Translations under genes and position numbers: made by a program
Notes under the pieces: model-generated
Seen by the model: only the letters and a program-made list of their open reading frames with translations
What the model was told of the DNA's origin: nothing
The model's database searches: none
In this document: positions 8,817 through 17,434 of the stretch, in pieces
Position numbering within the stretch: position 1 is the stretch's first letter
Layout: each line of letters starts with the position of its first letter
Source: Chryseobacterium joostei
Lineage (GTDB): Bacteria; Bacteroidota; Bacteroidia; Flavobacteriales; Weeksellaceae
Length of the DNA stretch: 64,000 bases
Assembly: GCF_003815775.1 (NCBI RefSeq)
Contig: NZ_CP033926.1
Coordinates: 4,464,001-4,528,000 of the forward strand
Direction: 5' to 3'

Positions 8817-9575
8817 ATGGAACGAATTAAAAGGTTTTTTAATGATAAAAATGAGGTAAGTAAAGATGCCGATATTGATTTCAGCCAGTCCGGAGATTAT
8901 CTGGAGGCTATAAAGGCTCTTGCCAGAACTACATATCAAAGTCTTTATGTTATCAATTATCAAACTAAAGGATTCGAGTATGTCTCGGAAAATCCTCTTT
9001 TTCTGTGTGGTAAAACCTCAGAGGAAGTAAAGGAGCTCGGATATGCTTTCTATTTTCAGAATGTAAAACCTGAGGATGTTGAGATGCTGATTAAGATCAA
9101 TGAGGCAGGATTTGAGTTTTTTGATAAAATTCCGATAGAGGAGAGAAAGATGTATTCTATTTCCTATGATTTTTATCTTATCAACAGCAAAAAAAACATG
9201 GTGCTAGTTAATCATAAGCTTGCTCCAATGTTTCTTACAGAAGAGGGGCAGGTTTGGAAAGCCTTATGCGCTGTATCACTTTCTAATAATAGCTCTTCAG
9301 GAAATGTAATGCTTAGCAAGGAAGGATCCAATGAAATTTGGAAATATGATCTTACTGCAGAGAAATGGGAGAAAAGCGAAAAAATAAAATTATCTTCCAG
9401 AGAATATGAAATTTTAAGTTTGTACGCAAGTGGTTTGACAATCAATGAAATAGGGTGTAAACTTTTTATTACAGCAGATACAGTGAAATTTCATCGCAAA
9501 AAGCTTTTTGAAAAAATTGGAGTTAACAATATTGCAGAAGCATTATCTTACGCTAAAACCAATAAACTGCTTTAA
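8817..9575 (+). CDS. LuxR-family transcriptional regulator with PAS-like sensor
   Basis: The 252-residue protein ends in a LuxR/GerE helix-turn-helix at about 190-252: LSSREYEILSLYASGLT, then NEIGCKLFITADTVKFHRKKL, with the conserved Glu, Gly-x-Thr and Thr-Val-Lys-x-His positions. Residues 35-155 look like a PAS fold (YQSLYVINYQTKGFEYVSENP, then a later VNHKLAPMFLTEEG strand pair). There is no receiver domain and no phospho-acceptor Asp. It probably senses a small ligand or redox signal and acts alone on DNA. The hairpin at 8741-8756 could be its operator. The transpeptidase gene downstream is 112 bp away; co-regulation is unproven. Confidence 0.85.
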   Translation: MERIKRFFNDKNEVSKDADIDFSQSGDYLEAIKALARTTYQSLYVINYQTKGFEYVSENPLFLCGKTSEEVKELGYAFYFQNVKPEDVEMLIKINEAGFEFFDKIPIEERKMYSISYDFYLINSKKNMVLVNHKLAPMFLTEEGQVWKALCAVSLSNNSSSGNVMLSKEGSNEIWKYDLTAEKWEKSEKIKLSSREYEILSLYASGLTINEIGCKLFITADTVKFHRKKLFEKIGVNNIAEALSYAKTNKLL

Positions 9576-9687
9576 AAAATCTCTTTTACCACCGTTTTTT
9601 TACGGTATTTTTCAGAATGTCTTTTGGGATTCGATTTTAGGTCTGATATTTGTACTGGGTAGCCAAACTAAATGACCTGTTTTATTT

Positions 9688-10731
9688 ATGAAGAACATAC
9701 TTGTGAAAAAATCATTTCTATATGCTTGCTTATGTGCATTATTCCTTGTTTCCTGTAAGAAAGAAATAGAAAAAATAAGTGATACTTTTAAAGATACTGT
9801 TTCTGCCTCTGAGACTCCTGAAGCAGAAAAAGATTCTATAAAGAAAGATTCTGTGCCTGTTGTGAAAAAGGAATCCGTTCCACCCGTTATGCAGGAGAAT
9901 GGTTTTTATAATGCATTTGTCATTCCAAAGGATAAAAAAATGAGGGACTCCGTATATGCAGAGTTCAGCAAAAAATATAACGAGAAAGAGCGTACAGCTA
10001 TTTTAGCCTTAAACAGATTGGATTCTAAAAGCAAATGGAATGCTGATACATTGGTAGTGCCTGCTAAAATAGATACTACGTTAATGGCGTATTCACCATT
10101 TCCAATGCAATTGGATGTGCTAAGCGGGGTTAAAAAATTTGTAATATTTTCATATCCTATTCAGGCGTATGGTGTTTATTCCAACGGAAGTCTTGTTAAG
10201 TGGGGTCCAACGAGTATGGGGAAGAAGACAGCACAGACGACCAGAGGACTTACATTTGCCAACTGGAAAAAGAAGTTATCTATTTCTACAGTGAGTACCG
10301 AATGGAAGCTTCCTTATAACTTTAATATTCACAACATAGGTGGTATTGGATGGCATGAATATACTCTTCCCGGATATCCGGCTTCCCATTCTTGCCTGCG
10401 ATTATTAAGAAAAGATGCACAATGGTTATATTCCTATGCTGATACTTGGATCTTGAATCCTGGTGGTGCTACCACAAAGGCAAAAGGTACTGCCGTAATG
10501 GTCTTTGGTGATTATAACTGGGGTGGAAGAAGACCTTGGAAAAAACTTCTGGATGATCCCAATGCCAATAATATTTCAGTGGAAGAACTTACGAAGCTAT
10601 TGGAGCCGGATGTTTCAAAAATGCTGAAAGAACAGGCTAACAGAGAAAAAGTAGCTGATTCCATTAAAACAGCAAGAGCTATGGCGACACCAGTGCCAAA
10701 CGAAAGACCTACAGATACGCTGTCTAAATAA
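9688..10731 (+). CDS. L,D-transpeptidase lipoprotein (YkuD family)
   Basis: The 347-residue product has a lipoprotein signal ending in LVSC (Cys23), then a charged linker (24-75). The catalytic region contains HNIGGIGWHEY and SHSCLRLL, with His234 and Cys236 matching the YkuD HxxxxxxSHGC(L/V)R pattern; Ser replaces the common Gly before Cys. Such enzymes form 3-3 peptidoglycan cross-links or attach proteins to peptidoglycan in the periplasm. Lipid anchoring in the outer or inner membrane is predicted. The last 60 residues are polar and Pro/Lys-rich. The gene ends 8 bp inside the convergent gene at 10724, so the two are tail to tail. Confidence 0.88.
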   Translation: MKNILVKKSFLYACLCALFLVSCKKEIEKISDTFKDTVSASETPEAEKDSIKKDSVPVVKKESVPPVMQENGFYNAFVIPKDKKMRDSVYAEFSKKYNEKERTAILALNRLDSKSKWNADTLVVPAKIDTTLMAYSPFPMQLDVLSGVKKFVIFSYPIQAYGVYSNGSLVKWGPTSMGKKTAQTTRGLTFANWKKKLSISTVSTEWKLPYNFNIHNIGGIGWHEYTLPGYPASHSCLRLLRKDAQWLYSYADTWILNPGGATTKAKGTAVMVFGDYNWGGRRPWKKLLDDPNANNISVEELTKLLEPDVSKMLKEQANREKVADSIKTARAMATPVPNERPTDTLSK

Positions 10732-11251
10732 TCTTCTTTTCAAATTGTAAAGTAGATTCTTCAGCAAACCTTCTTAATTGAAGCATTTCTTCTTTCCCTT
10801 TATGCTGCCCGAATCTTGCAGCGAGATAGGTAAGAAGAATAAAAAATAACATGACAAAAGAAGCGCTCAGTGCCCAAGGGTATTCAGCGCTTTTTATTTG
10901 CTTTTCTACATAGTACATGGTGAAAAAGGTCATCCAAAGAATAGAAAAGGAGAAGTAAAGAAACATGAAAAAAGTCCAGACTGCAGAACTGGGACCAAAT
11001 ACCCCACGTATTGCAATATCATCATCCTCCATTTCAACTCTTAAGGAAAGGCGGGGCTTCCAGTAATTATCATATTCTGTTTCTACCCAAATGGTAGCGA
11101 CTTCCTTGTTGATATTTCCGGAAAATTCATCTTTATGTTCTATGAGATATTTTTTAAGATTTTCTGCATACTCTTCCTTTGTAAGATGGGTAAACATCTT
11201 AAATCTCGGTCGGGTTCTTATTCTGTCTAAGGTGGTTTCTTCGGTTTTCAT
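10724..11251 (-). CDS. Two-helix membrane protein, unknown
   Basis: The 175-residue protein has a soluble N-terminal half (1-85) and two hydrophobic helices at about 90-113 and 125-147, followed by a basic, Gln-rich tail. The N-terminal part (FKMFTHLTKEEYAENLKKYL, then ATIWVETEYDNYWKPRLSLRVE) is not a domain I recognise. It begins 3 bp after the stop of the upstream PDZ-protease gene, so the two are probably one operon. A membrane role alongside that protease is possible but only suggested by proximity. Its 3' end overlaps the transpeptidase gene by 8 bp. Confidence 0.65.
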   Translation of the reverse strand: MKTEETTLDRIRTRPRFKMFTHLTKEEYAENLKKYLIEHKDEFSGNINKEVATIWVETEYDNYWKPRLSLRVEMEDDDIAIRGVFGPSSAVWTFFMFLYFSFSILWMTFFTMYYVEKQIKSAEYPWALSASFVMLFFILLTYLAARFGQHKGKEEMLQLRRFAEESTLQFEKKII

Positions 11252-11254
11252 ATT

Positions 11255-12574
11255 CTATTCTTGATAGGGAATTGGGTCTTCTAAAGTGAAGCGTAAAGTA
11301 AGCTCTTCGTTTTTTCTTTCAACAACCATAATAATGCTTCGTCCTTCATCAGATTTCATGAGTTCTATGATTTTTTCAAGGGTCAAATCTGAGGACCTAT
11401 TCCCATTGATACTGATAATTCTGTCATCTTTTTGTAAACCAGCTTCATAGGCAGGAGAATCTTTCCTTACCCCCGCAATAGAAAATATAGGTTTGAGACT
11501 GAACTTATATTGAAAAGAGTTCTTATAGGCTTCAGCTCCCATAGTTGCTAAGTTCTGAGTTTCAATGTTAATTTTGTCCTGCTTCCATTCCAGACCATCT
11601 TGCTTGAAGTCTAATCCGCTCATATTAAAATGAAAAGGATCATTAAAGTTTCTGTTTTTCCTCAAATATAGTTTTTTGTTAGGATAATCAAAAACTACTG
11701 TAAACCTACGAGTAATTTCTCCACCAATGGAACCTTTTCTGTTTTCTACCAGATTTACATGCTGAATAGAAAATTCATCGGGCATTGCGGTAAGCGGTTT
11801 TTCAAATTTAAAATCTCCAAGATAAAAGTTATGGATTCTGCTTCGTTTACCATAAATATCTCCGTTGAATCCCCGTCCAAGGAAATCATCAATATTAGGT
11901 CTGTTGTACACGAAGTTTTTGATGAGGGCAGGGAAGAGCCATATAGCATCACTGTTTCCAAGATCAATTAAAAGTTTTGAATCCTTTTTTTCACTGGTCA
12001 TTTCCACACCGGCATACAGATAAGGTTTGTCCCTCTCAATGGTGATGGGAAGTTCTTCAAACTTTCTGATCTTCTTTTTTAAAAGATCACTGTTCTCATA
12101 AACTGTAATTTTTTTTGAAATATAATCTATAAAAATAGGATGATCCTTAAAGAAATGGTATCCAATAACTCCATTTACGGGAATTCCTACATGGGATGAG
12201 ATATTAAACTCTTCATCAATAATCACATAAAGAGACATGGAGGTGTTTACGAGGGCATCTCCAATCCGCCCGGTATTACGATCAGATTTTAAACCGTCAA
12301 TACTTAAACTTCCACCAAGGCCAGAAAATTTTATTTTTTCAACGTTTCCAAGTTTAAGTTCTTTATTCTCAAGGCTAAAAAGAATGGTTTCTGCTACTCC
12401 GGTATCCAATAGAAAGGTAAGCTCTGCACCATTAACATTAATAGGGATAAAGATCAGGTTGTTGATAAACTGAAAAGGAATAACTGCTTTTTTTGTATTA
12501 ATTAACTCAAAAGAGTTCTGGGCATGGGCAAAAATGCATAAAAGTAATCCCAGTAAAAAGAGCCTTGGTTTCAT
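11255..12574 (-). CDS. Retropepsin-like aspartyl protease with C-terminal PDZ domain
   Basis: The 439-residue protein has a Sec signal peptide (LFLLGLLLCIFAHAQ) with cleavage after Ala-Gln. The aspartyl-protease region carries LTFLLDTGVAETILF (Asp in DTG at about 57) and a second KLLIDLGNSDAIWLF motif, both typical of the bacterial pepsin/retropepsin clan. The C-terminus (about 355-435) is a PDZ domain, with GVRKDSPAYEAGLQKDDRIISING. A periplasmic or surface peptidase is likely; substrate unknown. In the second motif Leu replaces Thr (DLG), so only the first Asp site is canonical. It is the first gene of a probable operon with the membrane protein at 10724. Confidence 0.85.
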   Translation of the reverse strand: MKPRLFLLGLLLCIFAHAQNSFELINTKKAVIPFQFINNLIFIPINVNGAELTFLLDTGVAETILFSLENKELKLGNVEKIKFSGLGGSLSIDGLKSDRNTGRIGDALVNTSMSLYVIIDEEFNISSHVGIPVNGVIGYHFFKDHPIFIDYISKKITVYENSDLLKKKIRKFEELPITIERDKPYLYAGVEMTSEKKDSKLLIDLGNSDAIWLFPALIKNFVYNRPNIDDFLGRGFNGDIYGKRSRIHNFYLGDFKFEKPLTAMPDEFSIQHVNLVENRKGSIGGEITRRFTVVFDYPNKKLYLRKNRNFNDPFHFNMSGLDFKQDGLEWKQDKINIETQNLATMGAEAYKNSFQYKFSLKPIFSIAGVRKDSPAYEAGLQKDDRIISINGNRSSDLTLEKIIELMKSDEGRSIIMVVERKNEELTLRFTLEDPIPYQE

Positions 12575-12610
12575 TTACTGAATTTACTGAATTTATCTTT
12601 ATTGTAATAA

Positions 12611-12638
12611 AAAAAACATTCCAAATGCAGGAATGTTT
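12611..12638 (-). terminator. Terminator after the esterase gene
   Basis: AAACATTCC (12614-12622) pairs with GGAATGTTT (12630-12638) around a 7-nt loop. On the minus strand it ends in a long T run and lies about 58 bp after the stop of the esterase gene. Confidence 0.75.
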
Positions 12639-12695
12639 ATATAAACTACAATGATGTAGTGGTTTTCGTTGAATTTATTTGAAATTGGGATTGGC

Positions 12696-13334
12696 TTATT
12701 TAGAGAAAAACTCCATTAAGTCCATATAGTTTTTCTGATTGACACCATGCCCGCTCATATATTCTCTGAAAGTGAAGTAGCAGCTTAGGTCATACAAAAG
12801 ATCAGCAGCCTTTCTTCCCCATTCAAGTGGAATAACAGCATCATCTGTACCATGAGATACAAAGAATCGAAGTCTTTCCAGTTTCTTTTTATCCTTTACA
12901 ATACCATCCAGAATTTTTTCTTCAGGATAAGAACTCATACAGGCTATTTTATTAAAAAGTTCAGGATATTTAAGTGCCAGAGCATAGCATAATATTCCTC
13001 CCTGACTGAATCCGCACAAATGTACATTGCTTTCAGTAAGCCCATAATGATTGATCACTTTTAGTATACTTTCCAATGCAGAATTTAAAGACTCCTTAGC
13101 TTGGGAAACATCCATAAAGTTCTCAGGTTCATTGAAGTTGATGTCAAACCAAGAATATCCTTCAAACTGTGTATCTCTAGGAGCTCTGAAGCTGACGATA
13201 ATCCAATCATTTGGAAGCGTTTCTCTAAAGCTGAAAAGGTCCTGCTCATTGCTGCCGTAGCCATGAAGCATAAAAAGTATAGGAGTAGTAGAGGTAATAT
13301 TTTCCGGCTCTCTTACTATGTAATCTAAATTCAT
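12696..13334 (-). CDS. Carboxylesterase / phospholipase-like alpha/beta hydrolase
   Basis: The 212-residue protein matches the small phospholipase/carboxylesterase family in length and motifs: the oxyanion strand LFMLHGYGSNEQD, the nucleophile elbow CGFSQGGIL, the acid in SHGTDDAVIPLEWG and the catalytic His in YMSGHGVNQ. Members hydrolyse short-chain esters or lysophospholipids in the cytoplasm. No signal peptide is visible. The start codon is only 4 bp downstream of a perfect -7 box on the minus strand (13339-13346), which implies a leaderless or nearly leaderless mRNA. It stands alone and ends with its own terminator. Confidence 0.88.
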   Translation of the reverse strand: MNLDYIVREPENITSTTPILFMLHGYGSNEQDLFSFRETLPNDWIIVSFRAPRDTQFEGYSWFDINFNEPENFMDVSQAKESLNSALESILKVINHYGLTESNVHLCGFSQGGILCYALALKYPELFNKIACMSSYPEEKILDGIVKDKKKLERLRFFVSHGTDDAVIPLEWGRKAADLLYDLSCYFTFREYMSGHGVNQKNYMDLMEFFSK

Positions 13335-13338
13335 ACAG

Positions 13339-13346
13339 CAAATATA
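13339..13346 (-). promoter_or_regulatory. -7 promoter box of the esterase gene
   Basis: On the minus strand the sequence is TATATTTG, a perfect TAnnTTTG box. Only 4 bases separate it from the ATG at 13334, so transcription probably begins at or next to the start codon. Confidence 0.6.
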
Positions 13347-13663
13347 ATTAATAAATTACATTGTAAATCCTAACTTTTGCTATTCATATAATAGTCAATT
13401 TTAATCATGAAAGGATTAAGGCTATGAAGGGATAAGACATTGAAATATAATTCCACATTTCGGCTTTCACTATTTAAACTATATCCGGTTATTTTATGTG
13501 TAAGGATTGGTTATTTGAGTTGTATTATTGGATTTTATAATATGATTTTATTTTTTATCAATTTGATATTATTTGTAAATCTTTATTGGAAATTTTTTAT
13601 AAAAATTATTTTTATATTAATAAAAAACTTATATTTGAAACATTAAAAAATCTATTTGGAGAA
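13347..13663. other. AT-rich intergenic region, about 320 bp
   Basis: The region lies between the divergent esterase and lipoprotein genes. It is extremely AT-rich. A 68-codon frame in it looks like a base-composition artefact. I see no RNA gene or terminator. Confidence 0.4.
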
Positions 13664-14095
13664 ATGAAGCAATTTTACAATTCAAAAAGTTTACTTAGAC
13701 TTTCTTTTTTATTCGTTCTACTATTTTCTGCAATCACTGTTTTGAATTCCTGTAAAAAGGATGACGATGAAGAATTTCAGGATCATATGGTTAAATTTGA
13801 AGTGAAAACAACTGGAGGAGGGAAAATCATATCTGTTGTAAGACAGGTAGGTACCACCCAAAATACCATTTATGACACCCCAACAACCCCTATAACATCC
13901 CCTTGGACAAGTGAAGATATATGGGTAAATTCCAGCCAGGCACAATTAAACCTTGATGCTAACGCAACATTACCAGATGATAATGCAGAGCTTATTATTA
14001 ATCTTTGGATAGATGGGGAAATCGTAAAAACTGATAAGAAAAAAGGAAAAGGTGTAGCAGTTGCATCAATCGATTTCAGTTTCTTAGAACCTTAA
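13664..14095 (+). CDS. Small lipoprotein, MmpS-like fold suspected (copy 1)
   Basis: The start is set at the ATG at 13664 (MKQFYNSKSLLRLSF), because this gives a normal lipoprotein signal ending in VLNSC followed by KKDDDEE; the upstream frame extension is AT-rich filler. The mature part is about 113 residues. It aligns by eye with the lipoprotein at 16946: HxVxF, a central W-(T/S)-S, and a late LxIxLW/IW-(I/V)DGE segment. That strand order resembles the MmpS family of small envelope proteins, but this is my inference. It lies tail to tail with the NarL-type regulator and is separated from it by a shared terminator. Confidence 0.7.
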   Translation: MKQFYNSKSLLRLSFLFVLLFSAITVLNSCKKDDDEEFQDHMVKFEVKTTGGGKIISVVRQVGTTQNTIYDTPTTPITSPWTSEDIWVNSSQAQLNLDANATLPDDNAELIINLWIDGEIVKTDKKKGKGVAVASIDFSFLEP

Positions 14096-14120
14096 ATTAA
14101 AATATTTTTATATAAATAAA

Positions 14121-14145
14121 AACCGCTCACAGAGCGGTTTTTTTA
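14121..14145. terminator. Bidirectional terminator
   Basis: AACCGCTC (14121-14128) pairs with GAGCGGTT (14132-14139) around an ACA loop, flanked by an A run and a T run. It serves the lipoprotein gene on the plus strand and the response-regulator operon on the minus strand. Confidence 0.9.
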
Positions 14146-14781
14146 TTCTTCAATCATATGAAACTGTATGGCATAGTTTACGAGTTCCGTAGAGTTTTTT
14201 GCCTGAAATTTCTGCAGCAAATTTTTACGGTGAGTATCTATAGTAAGCGGACTTAGAAATAGCTCTTCCGCAATCATATTACTTGTTTTGCCCTGGGCTA
14301 CCAATTGCAGGATCTGTTTTTCTCTTTTAGTCAATCTTGGAATTTGCAACTCGTTTTGAGAGGGCCGGCTGATGATCTGTTTGGTTTCATTACAGAAAAC
14401 AATATTACCTGATAATGCACCCTTGATGCATATGACCAGTTCATGTATTGAAGTATTCTTCAAAAGATAACCACTGGCTCCATTTTGTATAGATTGCATG
14501 ATGATACTTCTTTCGGAACGATTACTGAACATGATCACAGAAATATCAGGACCTATTTTTTTAATTTCCCTACAAAGTTCTGTACCATTGGCATCAGGTA
14601 AAGTAATGTCAAGAAGAATAATATCTACCTTGTTAGATTTTATAAAACTGATGATTTCAGAACCGGAAGTAAAAGTTCCTACTATATTAATGAAGGGCTG
14701 GCTGTTCAGCATCATCTTCACCCCTTCGATGACAATGGGATGATCATCTACAATAACAATATTTATTCTTTCATTCTCCAT
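14143..14781 (-). CDS. NarL/FixJ-type response regulator
   Basis: The 212-residue protein has a receiver domain (about 5-122) with the acidic pair Asp12/Asp13, the phospho-acceptor Asp58 in IILLDITLPD and Lys109. A LuxR/GerE DNA-binding domain follows at about 148-205 (LTKREKQILQLVAQGKT, then LSPLTIDTHRKNLLQKF). It overlaps the upstream histidine kinase gene by 11 bp in the same direction, so the two form a translationally coupled two-component pair. Phosphorylation by that kinase should activate DNA binding. Likely targets include the two related lipoprotein genes that flank the pair, though no operator was recognised. Confidence 0.92.
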   Translation of the reverse strand: MENERINIVIVDDHPIVIEGVKMMLNSQPFINIVGTFTSGSEIISFIKSNKVDIILLDITLPDANGTELCREIKKIGPDISVIMFSNRSERSIIMQSIQNGASGYLLKNTSIHELVICIKGALSGNIVFCNETKQIISRPSQNELQIPRLTKREKQILQLVAQGKTSNMIAEELFLSPLTIDTHRKNLLQKFQAKNSTELVNYAIQFHMIEE

Positions 14782-16744
14782 CTATATTGAGTTCTATGTT
14801 AATTGTTGTCCCTTGATTGTCCGAACTGATCTCCATGTTTCCTTTCAGGTAATCAACCCTGTTTTTCAGATTCCGGAGTCCCATGCTTTTAGTCTTTTGC
14901 TCAGCATTATTTTCAAAGCCTTTTCCGTTGTCCTCAATGGTAATGAAAAAGTTTTTTCCTGATTGAGAACACTGCAGCAAAATATTGGCAGCTTCAGCAT
15001 GTTTTATGGCATTGGCTAACAATTCCTGCACAATCCTGTAGATATTGAGTTGAATGTTTAAAGGCAGATTCTTTTCAATATTGATGGCCTGAAAGTCAAT
15101 TTCAAGATCTTTTCTTTTATAAAATTCACACAGATCATTGATTGCTGTTTCCAAACCAAAATTAAGCAATGATTCAGGCATCAGGTTTCTTGCTACATGT
15201 CGAAGTTCACTCACAGAATTGTCCAGTTGCCTTAGAATCTTATAAAATTCTTTATCCTTTTCAGCATCCAAATGATTGGCAGACCAGGTTGAAAAATTAA
15301 TCTTTACCCCTGCCAGCATTCCGCCCAAACCATCATGAAGATCCCTTGCAATACGTTCTCTTTCTCTTTCCTCTCCATCCAGAATTGCCTTGGTTAGGGA
15401 GAGTTCTTCTTTTTGTTTAATTTCATTGATCCTTTGTATTGATATCTTTTTATTTTTCCTAAAGATGATAAAAAGGAAGATCAGAAGGCTTATAAGGAGT
15501 AGCAGGATAAGGCTTAGCCCCCATAAATAAGAGTTTTTCTTATTAACCTCAAGATCTTTCTGGTTTTTTTCAGCATTTAGGGTTGCTATTTTTCTTTCCT
15601 TTTCTGCAGCATTAAACTTAGATTCAATTTTATTGATCTCAAGCTTTACACTTTCGGTATTCAGGCTGTCATTAAGCTTAGAGTATTTTTGTTCCCATGC
15701 TAGGGCTTCTTTAGAATTTCCCATTTCCTCGTTCAATGTAGAAAGCTGCTTATAAATGGTTTTTCTGTTTCTAAGATCAAGGGCAAGGGATTTTTCCGTT
15801 AAGATATCCTCCAGAACATTTTTAGCCTCGTCATATCTTTTTAGCTTTCTCAGGATGTCATATTTGTTGAAATAAAACATCTGTGCCAATAGGCTCTGAT
15901 TGAACTTTTTGGTATAAAAGATTCCCTTTTCAATAACGGGTAGCGCCTCTGAGTTTTTTTGTCTGGTAATATAGTAAAGTGTTTTACTATAATAATAAAA
16001 AGCATTGATTGAAGATTCCGGATAAGGATTGATGAGGTTTTCAGCTTTATCCAAAAACTTTTTGGCTTCGTCTCCTTTAGCCTGATAGCAATAATTATTG
16101 GCAAAGTTTAGGTATGTGAAAAATAACTCGGAAGAATTCGGAAAACGTTTTTCGAGAATTTTCAAGGCTTTCTTGTTGTACTCTTCAGATTTTTTTAATT
16201 CAGCATTATAAGTAAGAATCACAGCAAATTGAGTATATAGAAATCCCAGGTTTCTGCTGTTTTCATATTTTTTAGCCAACGGAATACTTTTTTCAAGAAT
16301 TGTCTTCACCAAAAAAGGATAGCCTTCTTTATCTTTCTGTGTTACCCCATAGCTGTACCAGGCTGAAGCCTGAAGAAGATCCGATTCCTCATTTTTAATC
16401 TTGGATAGTGCTTTAATCGCCTGTTGATAAGAGATTCCGGCTTTCTCTTTGTTTCGGTCCAGATAATACTGGGCTTTGTAATAATCATATTTTGCGGAAA
16501 GAAGAGGATTACCCTTAATGAATGCTTTTCCACTTTCCAGATACTTTTTGCTTAACAGTGAATCAATATTTCTATAATAATTTGATAAGATAAAGTAGGC
16601 GTTGGATTTTGAAGCATCAGGAGAACTTGTTTTTACTATATTTTGTAAACTGTCCAAATAAGGTTTTTCATTGAGCGGAGTTATTTGCTGTGATTGTAAA
16701 CTAAAGGAAAGCAATATGCTTAACAGGATAAGTAATCTCTTCAT
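14771..16744 (-). CDS. TPR-containing sensor histidine kinase (HisKA_3 type)
   Basis: The 657-residue protein has an N-terminal signal peptide, about 350 residues of TPR-like helical repeats predicted to be periplasmic, one membrane helix at 407-428, and a short coiled coil. The HisKA_3 dimerisation box is ERERERIARDLHDGLGG, with phospho-acceptor His470. The HATPase domain contains VQELLANAIKHAEA and IEDNGKGFE. This is the NarX/DesK class of kinase. The periplasmic TPR sensor is common in Bacteroidetes and suggests sensing of a protein or peptide partner. It is encoded upstream of, and overlaps by 11 bp, its partner regulator. Confidence 0.92.
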   Translation of the reverse strand: MKRLLILLSILLSFSLQSQQITPLNEKPYLDSLQNIVKTSSPDASKSNAYFILSNYYRNIDSLLSKKYLESGKAFIKGNPLLSAKYDYYKAQYYLDRNKEKAGISYQQAIKALSKIKNEESDLLQASAWYSYGVTQKDKEGYPFLVKTILEKSIPLAKKYENSRNLGFLYTQFAVILTYNAELKKSEEYNKKALKILEKRFPNSSELFFTYLNFANNYCYQAKGDEAKKFLDKAENLINPYPESSINAFYYYSKTLYYITRQKNSEALPVIEKGIFYTKKFNQSLLAQMFYFNKYDILRKLKRYDEAKNVLEDILTEKSLALDLRNRKTIYKQLSTLNEEMGNSKEALAWEQKYSKLNDSLNTESVKLEINKIESKFNAAEKERKIATLNAEKNQKDLEVNKKNSYLWGLSLILLLLISLLIFLFIIFRKNKKISIQRINEIKQKEELSLTKAILDGEERERERIARDLHDGLGGMLAGVKINFSTWSANHLDAEKDKEFYKILRQLDNSVSELRHVARNLMPESLLNFGLETAINDLCEFYKRKDLEIDFQAINIEKNLPLNIQLNIYRIVQELLANAIKHAEAANILLQCSQSGKNFFITIEDNGKGFENNAEQKTKSMGLRNLKNRVDYLKGNMEISSDNQGTTINIELNIDGE

Positions 16745-16945
16745 TAGATAATCAGTTCTGTAGAATATATTTTTAACTGTTCAATTTAATTAAAAATTTT
16801 AGCATAGAAAATACCTGAATTTAGGTAGAAAAAATTACACATTTTTCAGGATTGATAAAGTTTAATGACTCCAATAGCTTTGCAGGTACAGAATCACTAA
16901 TCATAGAATATTAAATAAAGTAACTAAATTTTAAACAAAAAGATT

Positions 16946-17362
16946 ATGAAAAAAGCGGGAATGAGTCAACTGTTAAGAGGAACATTTTTTGTATTGTTGG
17001 CAACCATGTTATTCGGGTTTGTAACCTCTTGTAGTAAAGATGATGATGACAATGTGAATGGGGCAGGTAAAAGTCATAAAGTAGTTTTTAAGGCCATTGC
17101 TTCTTCAGGAGCTGATATTGATGTAGCAGTGTATGGAATTGATGGTAATCCTACTACAGCTTCCAGCCTTAGTGGAGAAACATGGTCGAGTCCGGAAGTA
17201 ACATCAGAAGCAGGAGCTTATAACGCTAATGTAGCAGTAAATGCAGTAGGAACCAATGCTTCTTCTACTTTAAAAGTTCAGATCTGGGTAGATGGTGAAC
17301 TGAAAAAAGAGGGAACTTCCAGTGGCCAGTATTTATCAGCTTCTGCAAGCTACGTATTTTAA
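16946..17362 (+). CDS. Small lipoprotein, MmpS-like fold suspected (copy 2)
   Basis: The 138-residue product has a lipoprotein signal ending in FVTSC followed by SKDDDDN. The mature domain has the pattern HKVVF, then ETWSSPEV, then TLKVQIWVDGELKKE, then a Ser/Ala-rich last strand. It is a distant paralogue of the lipoprotein at 13664 on the other side of the kinase-regulator pair. The W-S and I-W-V-D-G-E positions recall mycobacterial MmpS proteins, but I cannot confirm the relationship. It reads divergently from the kinase gene, sharing a 200-bp upstream region, and ends at a strong terminator. Confidence 0.75.
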   Translation: MKKAGMSQLLRGTFFVLLATMLFGFVTSCSKDDDDNVNGAGKSHKVVFKAIASSGADIDVAVYGIDGNPTTASSLSGETWSSPEVTSEAGAYNANVAVNAVGTNASSTLKVQIWVDGELKKEGTSSGQYLSASASYVF

Positions 17363-17383
17363 AAATTAATAACTTTCTAAATA

Positions 17384-17420
17384 AAACGGGCGCCGAGATT
17401 TATCTCAGCGCCCGTTTCTT
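17384..17420. terminator. Strong bidirectional terminator
   Basis: AAACGGGCGC (17384-17393) pairs with GCGCCCGTTT (17408-17417), with a further GAGA/TCTC inner stem. It lies between the convergent lipoprotein and tyrS genes. Confidence 0.9.
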
Positions 17421-17434
17421 ATATTGTATTAAAA

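Noticed and set aside
13440..13646. 68-codon open frame rich in Phe, Ile and Leu
   Set aside because: It has a TTG start and lies in extremely AT-rich DNA before the lipoprotein gene. Its composition looks like unselected AT-rich sequence, and no motif is present.
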